This document shows, piece by piece, positions 6,836-11,807 of a DNA stretch of 11,807 nt. A program made the translations under genes and the position numbers. The notes beneath the pieces are model-generated. The model was not told the origin of the DNA. It was given only the letters and a program-made list of their open reading frames with translations, and did no database searches. Every line of letters starts with the position of its first letter. Position 1 is the stretch's first letter. The DNA is from Irpex lacteus (taxonomy: Eukaryota > Basidiomycota > Agaricomycetes > Polyporales > Irpicaceae), in NCBI GenBank assembly GCA_001986395.2, contig MQVO02000280.1, positions 1-11,807 on the forward strand, given 5' to 3'.

Positions 6836-6856
6836 ATTAAAAAGGAGGGGGAGGAC
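6836..6856. repeat. 21-bp direct repeat, right copy
   Basis: Identical to 5747-5767. It forms part of a hairpin in which CCCTCC (6808-6813) faces GGAGGG. It lies just beyond the nad4L end of the mosaic. Confidence 0.8.
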
Positions 6857-6972
6857 TAGGTTTACTTTTATTGTAAAAATTTTTCTTTTTATAATTCTCT
6901 ATAATATTATACATATAAACTTAATCCAATAGAGAAGGAATAATCTCTAAATAAATTTAAAGATTCTCCCTC

Positions 6973-7017
6973 CCCTATTCTTTTATTTATATTTTTTATT
7001 TTTTGTTTTTAAATTTA
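6973..7017 (+). repeat. 45-bp direct repeat, copy 1
   Basis: The block from CCCTATTCTTTTATTTATA to TTTTGTTTTTAAATTTA recurs at 7512-7557 with one extra T. Copy 2 begins inside the last bases of tRNA-Phe, so copy 1 may be a leftover of a duplication or recombination that moved tRNA-Phe and nad2 sequence. Confidence 0.75.
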
Positions 7018-7085
7018 TGTTTAAGAAAATAAAATTTATACTCTCTTATATAATTAAATACTTTTTTTATTTAGATATATAAAAT

Positions 7086-7132
7086 AATTAAATAATAAGT
7101 AACTAAAATAATAATTAAATAATTAAATATTT
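7086..7132 (-). repeat. 47-bp inverted repeat, left arm (inverted nad2 piece)
   Basis: This block is the exact reverse complement of 7560-7606, which is coding sequence near the 3' end of nad2. On the minus strand it would encode IFNYLIIILVTYYLI before diverging and hitting a stop. The two arms bracket atp8, tRNA-Ile and tRNA-Phe. Confidence 0.8.
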
Positions 7133-7210
7133 ATAAAATTTTAAAGTTCTATAAATCTATTCCTTATATTAAGGGATAAATAACTTTTAATTAAATTAAA
7201 TTTATAATAA

Positions 7211-7357
7211 ATTTGGGGGATTAATACCATTTTCTTTTTAAATCAATTATTTTACGGTTATATAATCTTATTCGCCTTATTAGTATTAGTTTCATGAGTA
7301 ATTTTACCATATCTTTTACAGTTACAAATCGTGAGATTATTAATAACTAAATTATAA
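7211..7357 (+). CDS. atp8: ATP synthase subunit 8, start uncertain
   Basis: This encodes subunit 8 of the mitochondrial F0 ATP synthase, a short single-membrane stator protein. The frame reads FFLNQLFYGYIILFALLVLV, then SWVILPYLLQLQIVRLLITK L and TAA 7355-7357. It matches the fungal plan MPQL.PF.F.NQ, one hydrophobic helix, then LP...L....R and a C-terminal basic tail; 48 residues is the usual length. The tryptophan in VSW is TGA, supporting code 4. The conserved N-terminus is odd: LIPF is encoded at 7221-7232 but in another frame, so one base seems missing around 7229-7239. As it stands the frame opens after TAA 7208-7210 with ATT and has no ATG. Either a non-ATG start is used, or there is a frameshift or base-call error. 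It is 7 bp upstream of tRNA-Ile. Confidence 0.75.
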
Positions 7358-7364
7358 TATAAAT

Positions 7365-7437
7365 AAGTCTATTATTTAATGGTTTAAAATATCTCCTTGA
7401 TAAGGAGGCAATAGATGTTCGATCCATCTTAGACTTA
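7365..7437 (+). tRNA. trnI: tRNA-Ile (GAT)
   Basis: The acceptor AAGTCTA pairs perfectly with TAGACTT, discriminator A. The D-stem is ATTT/AAAT, the anticodon stem TCTCC/GGAGG with loop TTGATAA (anticodon GAT, Ile), and the T-stem AGATG/CATCT with loop TTCGATC. It is a complete cloverleaf of 73 nt. It follows atp8 and precedes tRNA-Phe by 2 nt, so it probably belongs to one transcript. Confidence 0.95.
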
Positions 7438-7439
7438 AA

Positions 7440-7513
7440 GTTCCCATAGCTTAATTTGGTTAGAGCAATAAATTGAAGCTTTATTGATAAAAGTTCAAGT
7501 CTTTTTGGGGACC
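7440..7513 (+). tRNA. trnF: tRNA-Phe (GAA)
   Basis: The acceptor GTTCCCA pairs with TGGGGAC (one G-T pair). The D-loop is of the TTAATTTGGTTAG type, the anticodon stem ATAAA/TTTAT has loop TTGAAGC (anticodon GAA, Phe), and the T-stem AAAAG/CTTTT has loop TTCAAGT. The putative discriminator is C rather than the usual A; the last two bases coincide with the start of the 46-bp direct repeat at 7512, which may have altered the 3' end. Confidence 0.9.
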
Positions 7514-7557
7514 CTATTCTTTTATTTATATTTTTTTATTTTTTGTTTTTAAATTTA
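7512..7557 (+). repeat. 46-bp direct repeat, copy 2
   Basis: This matches 6973-7017 with one extra T. It separates tRNA-Phe from the nad2 fragment and has probably replaced the upstream part of nad2. Confidence 0.75.
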
Positions 7558-7558
7558 A

Positions 7559-7726
7559 AAAATATTTAATTATTTAATTATTATTTTAGTTACTTATTAT
7601 TTAATTAAATCTATTTATATTAATAAGAGTATTTCTTATATTTTATCTTTTAATATTATTTTATTAATATCTTTTTATTTTTATTTACCTTATTTATTAG
7701 AAGGTTTATATCTTTTATTATTATAA
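7559..7726 (+). pseudogene. nad2: nad2 3' fragment (about last 55 codons)
   Basis: The frame is open from 7559, just after the direct repeat, and reads IFNYLIIILVTYYLI, then [39 protein letters not shown] and TAA at 7724-7726. The hydrophobic content and, above all, the one-base overlap of its TAA with the ATG of nad3 match the nad2-nad3 arrangement common in fungal mitochondria. NADH dehydrogenase subunit 2 is a roughly 500-residue complex I membrane subunit, so about nine tenths is missing here. It cannot be a whole gene; the rest is not found upstream within the window. The identification leans on gene order more than on motifs. Confidence 0.6.
7560..7606 (+). repeat. 47-bp inverted repeat, right arm
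   Basis: Reverse complement of 7086-7132, lying at the 5' end of the nad2 fragment. The left arm is evidently an inverted duplicate of this coding piece. Confidence 0.8.
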
Positions 7727-8118
7727 TGTTTCATATTTATCTTTATTTAAGTCCTATTGTTGCTATTTTATTAATATTAATTAATTATTTTATATCTTTA
7801 GATAATTCTTATATTGAAAAGAAAAGTCCTTTTGAATGTGGTTTTACTTCTTATGAACAATCTAGATCTTCTTTTAATGTTTCTTTCATTTTAGTTGCTA
7901 TCTTATTTTTACCTTTTGATTTAGAAATCTCTTCTCTTTTACCTTATGTTATCTCCGCTTATAATAATAATCTTTACGGTTTATTTATCTTATTATTCTT
8001 TTTATTTATTTTAATACCCTTTAATAATCCAGCCGATATCTTTTTATTGCTGGAGGAGGTGACCCTGTACTATACCAACACCTATTCTTCCAAACAATTC
8101 TATATGTTATTCCTCTAG
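7726..8118 (+). CDS. nad3: NADH dehydrogenase subunit 3 with a replaced C-terminus
   Basis: Subunit 3 of complex I, a three-helix membrane protein. The ATG overlaps the nad2 stop by one base. [20 protein letters not shown] is the first helix. The conserved loop KKSPFECGF (residues 32-40) follows, with the key cysteine. Then come [37 protein letters not shown] and LLFFLFILI, all as in the family. After residue 97 homology stops: the usual GF.YE....AL ending is absent and is replaced by about 33 unrelated residues ([20 protein letters not shown]...) produced by reading a cox1 exon in the wrong frame. The protein has 130 residues against a usual 115-140. It may still be functional if the tail is tolerated; otherwise it is a recently damaged copy. 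Confidence 0.85.
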   Translation: MFHIYLYLSPIVAILLILINYFISLDNSYIEKKSPFECGFTSYEQSRSSFNVSFILVAILFLPFDLEISSLLPYVISAYNNNLYGLFILLFFLFILIPFNNPADIFLLLEEVTLYYTNTYSSKQFYMLFL

Positions 8119-8372
8119 TTATTATGCCTTCGGGTTTCCGGTTTAACGCATTTTATTCACTCTATGCAAAGCGATTTCCTAACGCAGTAGCTCCAAGTCA
8201 ATCATTTCTTGAATGGCTGATTGGGTTTGCTGTAGGCGATGGTAGCTTTGTAGTTAACAGCCGAGGAACTGCTGTATTCGTGATTACACAACTTACTGAA
8301 GATATTCAGGTACTTCTGAACATTATTTTTGTTTACAGGGGAGAAATAAAAGTTAATATATTAATAAATTAA
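8049..8372 (+). pseudogene. cox1: cox1 exon fragment fused to truncated LAGLIDADG endonuclease
   Basis: The frame opens after a TAA at about 8020. From 8049 it reads [13 protein letters not shown], the invariant cytochrome c oxidase subunit 1 segment that precedes WFFGHPE (complex IV). It then continues directly into intron-type sequence: [72 protein letters not shown] is the first LAGLIDADG helix; the family usually has GFAEGDGSF, so E is replaced by V, but the metal-binding D is kept. The frame leaves homology near 8330 and stops at 8372, well short of a normal 250-300 residue enzyme. A fused exon-intron frame is typical of cox1 introns near codons 235-240. Codons (CGA, CGG, GGG, CTG) are foreign-looking. 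The fragment overlaps the nad3 tail in another frame. Confidence 0.8.
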
Positions 8373-8443
8373 GAATAAATATAATAAACTGTTTGAACTA
8401 TACTAATATTTCTAATATGTAAGATTAAAGAATATAAATATAA

Positions 8444-8834
8444 TTAATTACTATTTATACAATTAAAGAATATATAATTTGAACTCTTAGTTAAGGAGCG
8501 TAGCGAGTGAGTGGAACGAGGGATACTATAGATTAAAATAAACAAAAATCTTCTTTTCTTAAACTCTTTAGCATTAACCACAATACAACTTGTAGTATTA
8601 TTACTTCTACCGAACCCTCCGTATAAACAATTTAATAATAATTTAGCAATCCATCTTTTTGCCCCTTTTGACTCAGCTTTAACTTTATATAAAGTATTTA
8701 CATAATCAGAGAAAATATCAACTTTCTCACAGGAGTAGCCTCCTTTAATAATAAATTGATATTCAGGAATTAAATTTTTTAGCCATTTTCAACTCTTCAG
8801 AGAAATAAATAGCAGTCCATTTACCTACCTCCTT
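8444..8834 (-). pseudogene. dpo: Mitochondrial-plasmid type DNA polymerase B remnant
   Basis: On the minus strand, 8834-8760 reads KEVGKWTAIYFSEELKMAKK. After a one-base shift at an A-run (six A at 8774-8779) it continues PEYQFIIKGGYSCEKVDIFS, DYVNTLYKVKAESKGAKRWI and AKLLLNCLYGGFGRSNNTTS. YFSEEL, the GY(S/K)..(E/F) segment and K(L)LLN(C/S)LYG..G are the sequential landmarks between palm motif A and finger motif B of protein-primed family B polymerases, carried by linear mitochondrial plasmids of fungi. The exonuclease domain, motif A and the D(T/S)D motif C are absent. After about 8540 the frame runs into unrelated sequence to TAA 8444-8446. It is integrated plasmid debris with no polymerase activity expected. 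Confidence 0.75.
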
Positions 8835-8868
8835 TTATTTAAATAAAAATAAAAATAAGGAAAGTAGC
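8826..8868. repeat. Imperfect palindrome, family B-like
   Basis: TACCTCCTTTTATTTA and TAAATAAAA...TAAGGAAAGTA arms form an imperfect hairpin between the inverted dpo remnant and the next plus-strand frame. Confidence 0.45.
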
Positions 8869-9133
8869 TACTTGTTCCATTAAAAAAAATAATGGTTCAA
8901 TCGAAGCATTAGATAATGGAACTCCCTCTTCTATCCTTTTTTTTATTAAAAAAAAAGGGGAAGAAGATTTTAGTTGGTTTGTAGATGAGGATGGTAAGAT
9001 GATAGACTATAATAAAAAGATTAATGTTTTTGAAGCTGTACAATTATTGCACCACTTTCTAAACAAAAAGTATGGTATATCTAAGGAAACGGTTAAAGAA
9101 ATAAAATTTATATCTAATATTTTTTTATTCTAA
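8843..9133 (+). other. Unidentified reading frame carrying a family B palindrome in frame
   Basis: After TAA 8840-8842 the plus frame stays open for 96 codons to TAA 9131-9133. It reads VATCSIKKNNGSIEALDNGT and PSSILFFIKKKGEEDFSWFV, then DEDGKMIDYNKKINVFEAVQ, LLHHFLNKKYGISKETVKEI. The family B palindrome contributes ILFFIKKKG exactly in frame, so the two sides read as one protein. The second half is acidic then amphipathic (EAVQLLHHFLNKKYGI), like a helix-rich soluble domain. There is no ATG before KMIDY (about 8998), so the 5' end is missing or a non-ATG start is used. I do not recognise the family; its position next to the dpo remnant suggests a plasmid gene, but that is inference. Confidence 0.4.
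8929..8965. repeat. Palindrome family B copy, in frame in a reading frame
   Basis: CTTCTATCCTTTTTTTT and AAAAAAAAAGGGGAAGAAG form a hairpin of about 17 bp per arm around ATT. Its plus-strand translation is LFFIKKKG, as at 483-513. Confidence 0.75.
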
Positions 9134-9363
9134 CAGCTGTGTAATTGTAAGACTCTATTAAAATTTTATTTACTTTATATTTTTATACTTTACTTTGTTG
9201 AAGACTATTAAAATTATAACCTCTCTACTTAAACATTTTTTATTTTTTTATTTCTTTATTTTTATTATTGAATATAATAATCTAATTATAATATTTTATT
9301 TTAAGTTTTAATTTTAATATTATAAATTTAATTTATTTAATAAAAGGAATGATGTGAATATAA
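9134..9363. other. AT-rich spacer, nothing recognised
   Basis: Very AT-rich sequence with T-runs; no reading frame or RNA structure can be supported on either strand. Confidence 0.4.
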
Positions 9364-9555
9364 TTGGCACTCATATATCTAGATGTTATGTTCCGAACTC
9401 CTGAAGAACCACGGTTAAGTGTGGTGGGATCAGTAGGAACAGTAAGTAATATGACAAGGAGGTGTGGCGACCTGACGTTTAAGTACATACCAATTTTATT
9501 TTTGGGTTTATTAACCCCCTATGAACCTTTTAATAAAGCTAAATATAAATTAATT
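9364..9555 (+). other. G+C-richer block with an open frame, unidentified
   Basis: The block 9370-9490 stands out from AT-rich flanks. The frame is open from TTG 9364 (ATG at 9388) and reads LDVMFRTPEEPRLSVVGSVG then TVSNMTRRCGDLTFKYIP; it goes on through AT-rich sequence and into the tRNA-Ile gene, stopping at TGA-free TAA 9568-9570. Codon use (CGA, CCA, CGG) resembles the foreign fragments at 5861-6809 and 8049-8330. I do not recognise the protein, and it may be a non-coding piece of a transferred intron that happens to be open. Confidence 0.3.
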
Positions 9556-9626
9556 AAGCCTATGATTTAAAGGTAGAATAATTTCTTGATAAGGAATCTG
9601 TAGAAGTTCGAATCTTCTTGGGCTTA
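9556..9626 (+). tRNA. trnI: second tRNA-Ile (GAT)
   Basis: The acceptor AAGCCTA pairs with TGGGCTT (one T-G pair), discriminator A. The D-stem is ATTT/GAAT with loop AAAGGTA, the anticodon stem ATTTC/GGAAT with loop TTGATAA (anticodon GAT, Ile), and the T-stem AGAAG/CTTCT with loop TTCGAAT. It is a complete cloverleaf of 71 nt, clearly related to but diverged from the tRNA-Ile at 7365. Two isoleucine tRNAs with the same anticodon in one window are unusual. Confidence 0.9.
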
Positions 9627-9664
9627 TTGTCTTTTTTTTTTTTAATTATTCTTTTTGTTTAATC

Positions 9665-9751
9665 CCAACCCAAAAAAACTAATTATTTCATCCGCAATTA
9701 TTAAAATTTAATTTAATTAAATTTTTAATTAGAGCCTAGTTTTTTTGTTGG
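9665..9751. repeat. Large palindrome family A copy with nested AT palindrome
   Basis: CCAACCCAAAAAAACT and CTAGTTTTTTTGTTGG form the outer stem. Inside, ATTATTAAAATTTAATTTAAT and the AATTAGAGCCTAG junction repeat those at 3195-3274. The two are diverged copies of one composite element. It begins about 40 bp after tRNA-Ile and could act as a transcript 3' end. Confidence 0.75.
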
Positions 9752-9857
9752 TTTATTAAAAAAAAAAGGAGGGTAAAGGTAATAATGATTGTTACAGTGA
9801 TAAAAATTAAATATATAATATATTGTTAGACCACTGTCTTTCCCCACTCCTCACCTA

Positions 9858-9963
9858 CTTTTGTCTTTTTCTTATGCCTTTTTATTTTCTTTATTTCTTT
9901 TTTTTTTTTAATTATTAAAAAGAAAAAGACAAAAAGGGAAAAAAGAAATAAAATAAAAAGGGG
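9858..9963. repeat. Two interleaved inverted repeats
   Basis: The first stem pairs 9859-9873 (TTTTGTCTTTTTCTT) with 9920-9934, a perfect 15-bp match. The second pairs about 9877-9903 (CCTTTTTATTTTCTTTATTT...) with about 9938-9962, interrupted by a 4-nt gap. The order is X, Y, x', y', so the stems cross as in a pseudoknot rather than nest. Confidence 0.65.
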
Positions 9964-10055
9964 TGGTTGAGGATAAAGGGCAGATGGTAGATTTTTTTAC
10001 AAATAAGTAAAACATCTTATATTTTATTATCAACCACTATCCACTTATCATCATC

Positions 10056-10095
10056 CTCTTTTTCCTTTTTTTATTAAAAAGGGGGGGGGCAGAGG
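10056..10095. repeat. Palindrome family B copy with G-run
   Basis: CCTCTTTTTCCTTTTTTT and AAAAAGGGGGGGGGCAGAGG form a hairpin around ATT. It is followed by a G+C-rich strip (GGCCGGTGGCGTGGGCGG, about 10096-10112). Confidence 0.6.
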
Positions 10096-10112
10096 CCGGT
10101 GGCGTGGGCGGA

Positions 10113-10380
10113 TAATAAATGCTTAGTAATAACTATAAAAAGATAAAGTTTTACATTTAGATTAAAATTAAATTTTTAATTGTATATTTTTATATTTTTT
10201 TTTAAGAATATAAATATATGCCTTTTATAATAAAAAAAAAGGAATAAATAAAAAATTAATCTTGTCTACTTATATGTGTTCAGCCCCCCCATTTTTATTA
10301 TAAAAATAATTATGGTAATGTGGATGGATATTAAATATAATTATATACTTGTGTATATAATTTTAAATTAAATTAAATTA
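10113..10380. other. AT-rich leader of cob
   Basis: No gene is seen. The final part before cob is ATATAATTATATACTTGTG and TTAAATTAAATTAAATTA, typical of an AT-rich mitochondrial 5' leader. No promoter consensus can be assigned without knowing the species. Confidence 0.4.
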
Positions 10381-11546
10381 ATGAGGCTTTTAAAAAAACA
10401 AATTTTACTTAGATTAGTAAATTCTTATGTTGTAGATTCACCACAACCAGCTAATCTATCTTATTTATGGAACTTTGGTTCTCTATTAGCAGTATGTCTT
10501 ATTTTACAAATTTTAACTGGAATATTTTTAGCAATGCACTATCAAGCTCATGTAGATTTTGCTTTTAATTCTGTAGAACATATAATGAGAGATGTAAACA
10601 GTGGTTGGGCAATTAGATATACTCATGCTAATGTAGCTTCTTTCTTCTTTATTTTTGTGTATGCACATAGCTAGAGGATTATATTTATGGTTCATATAAA
10701 GCACCTAGAGTATTAGTATGGTCAATAGGAGTAATAATTTTAATAGTAATGATGGCTACAGCCTTCCTAGGTTACGTATTACCTTATGGACAAATGTCAT
10801 TATGGGGAGCTACTGTAATTACAAATTTATTAAGTGCTATACCATTCTTTGGACAAGATTTAGTTGAATTAATTTGGGGAGGTTTTAGTGTAAGTAATGC
10901 AACACTAAATAGATTCTTCTCTTTACATTATTTATTACCATTCTTATTAGCTGCTTTAGCTGTAGCTCACTTAATAGCTTTACACACAAACGGTTCAGGT
11001 AACCCTAATGGTATTGGTTCAACTTCTGATAGATATTCAATGCATCCATATTTTACATTCAAAGATCTTGTAACTATTTTCTTTTTCTTCCTTGTTTTAT
11101 CTATTATTGTTTTCTACTACCCTAACTTATTAGGACATTCAGATAACTATATACCAGCCAACCCTATGCAAACTCCTCCTTCAATTGTACCTGAATGGTA
11201 TCTATTACCATTCTATGCTATTTTAAGATCAATACCTAATAAATTATTAGGAGTTATTGCTATGTTTGGTTCATTATTAATTTTATTAATTTTACCTTTA
11301 ACTGATGTTTCTAGAATAAGAGGAAATCAATTTAGACCAGCCATGAAATTATTCTTCTGGTTCTTTGTTGTAAATTTTGTAATCTTAATGTGGATCGGAT
11401 CTCAACATCCTACATCTCCTTATGTAGAAATAGGACAAATCTCTACAGCATTCTACTTCCTTTGGTTTGTATTAATAGTGCCTGCAATAGGTTTAGCTGA
11501 AAATACAATTATGGATATTGCTACTAGCCCAGCCGACCTTAAATAA
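10381..11546 (+). CDS. cob: Cytochrome b, frame broken near codon 96-102
   Basis: The haem-bearing core subunit of complex III, which carries the Qo and Qi quinone sites. ATG 10381 starts [20 protein letters not shown]. The reading stops at TAG 10672, and the rest resumes in another phase at about 10686. Numbering fits the yeast protein exactly: H82 (10624), H96 (10666), H183 (10926) and H197 (10968), the four haem ligands, are all kept, as are [12 protein letters not shown] and the Qo PEWY. The break lies between H96 and G104: two bases are missing at 10669 (HIARG expected) and one extra T lies at about 10683-10685 (LYYG expected). Restored length is 388 residues, normal for the family, with no introns. 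Codons are AT-biased (AGA arginine). Either the gene is inactivated or the two indels are sequence errors. Confidence 0.9.
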
Positions 11547-11807
11547 GGAAAAGTGAATAGTTTAATTCTTATTTTAACCCCCTGTTCTCAACCACGGCCT
11601 CTTAGATTCTAAGTGGATTGTGGATGGAGGGTATGCATCCTTTATCCTTGTCCCCCAGGTTAAAAGAGTAGAGGTACCTTATATAAAATTTATTTTAAAT
11701 AAAAATATAAAAATATGATCAATATTAATAATCTCTCTAGTAGTAAGTCTATAATTATTTAAATAGTAGTATAAAGTCTCTCTCTAATAGTAAACCTATC
11801 CCCCAAA
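11547..11807. other. cob 3' flank with a small hairpin
   Basis: No gene is seen. CTTAGA-T-TCTAAG at 11601-11613 is a 6-bp stem about 55 bp after the cob stop, followed by AGTGGATTGTGGATGG, which recurs in the insert of the family A palindrome at 2778-2794. It could be a transcript end, but nothing proves this. Confidence 0.4.

Noticed and set aside
8124..8372. An independent gene starting at ATG 8124 (MPSGFRF...)
   Set aside because: The same frame is open upstream and contains the cox1 segment [13 protein letters not shown], so the ATG is internal to an exon-intron fusion fragment, not a gene start.
8494..8531. A promoter or terminator at the GCGTAGCGAGTGAGTGGAAC motif
   Set aside because: The G+C-rich string has no good stem and no second copy in the window, so no role can be supported.
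9364..9570. A 68-residue protein-coding gene
   Set aside because: Its last codons run into a clear tRNA-Ile gene, the start would be TTG, and no family is recognised; only the base composition is notable.
227..10095. A CRISPR array
   Set aside because: The repeats are palindromic, irregularly spaced, of varying length and spread over 10 kb, with no spacers of constant size.
10749..11546. A separate short cytochrome b-like gene
   Set aside because: Residue numbering continues exactly from the upstream part (codon 124 onward), so this is the rest of one cob interrupted by indels.

Overview
The window is part of a fungal mitochondrial genome: AT-rich, with recognisable cob, nad3, atp8 and nad2 sequence, mitochondrial tRNAs, homing-endonuclease remnants, and TGA read as tryptophan in atp8 (genetic code 4). 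It is a fragmented, repeat-laden part of that genome. Only cob is close to full length, and as given it is broken by two small indels. A non-ascomycete fungus seems likely from the cytochrome b sequence, but I cannot place it more closely.

Layout. Positions 1-5850 contain no intact gene. They hold decayed, mostly minus-strand pieces: a nad5 pseudogene (1196-1898), an irregular tRNA-Arg (2140-2216), a GIY-YIG type endonuclease remnant (2403-2688), a small membrane-protein reading frame with an in-frame stop (3500-3835), and a NUMOD1 tail (4573-4825). They are separated by many palindromes. At 5860-6810 is a minus-strand mosaic of nad4L, LAGLIDADG/NUMOD1 endonuclease and cob exon pieces. Its codon use is richer in G+C (CGA/CGT arginine, C-ending codons), unlike the resident genes, and it lies between two identical 21-bp direct repeats.

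Positions 7086-8118 hold a compact plus-strand cluster: atp8, tRNA-Ile(GAT), tRNA-Phe(GAA), the 3' end of nad2, and nad3 (nad2 and nad3 overlap by 1 nt). A 47-bp inverted repeat brackets atp8 and the two tRNAs. The nad3 C-terminus is replaced by a foreign-looking cox1 exon fused to a LAGLIDADG endonuclease fragment (8049-8372). Next come a mitochondrial-plasmid type DNA polymerase B remnant on the minus strand (8444-8834), an unidentified reading frame (8843-9133), a second tRNA-Ile(GAT) (9556-9626), large palindromes, and cob (10381-11546).

Two palindrome families dominate the spacers. Family A has arms of the form CCCCAAAAAACTAG...CTAGTTTTTTGGGG. Family B has arms of the form CCTTTTTTTTATTAAAAAAAAGG. 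Both also lie inside coding remnants, and family B reads through in frame there as a short LFF(L)IKKKG peptide. The working genes that can be inferred (cob, atp8, perhaps nad3) serve respiratory complexes III, V and I; the rest looks like debris of introns, plasmids and rearrangement.
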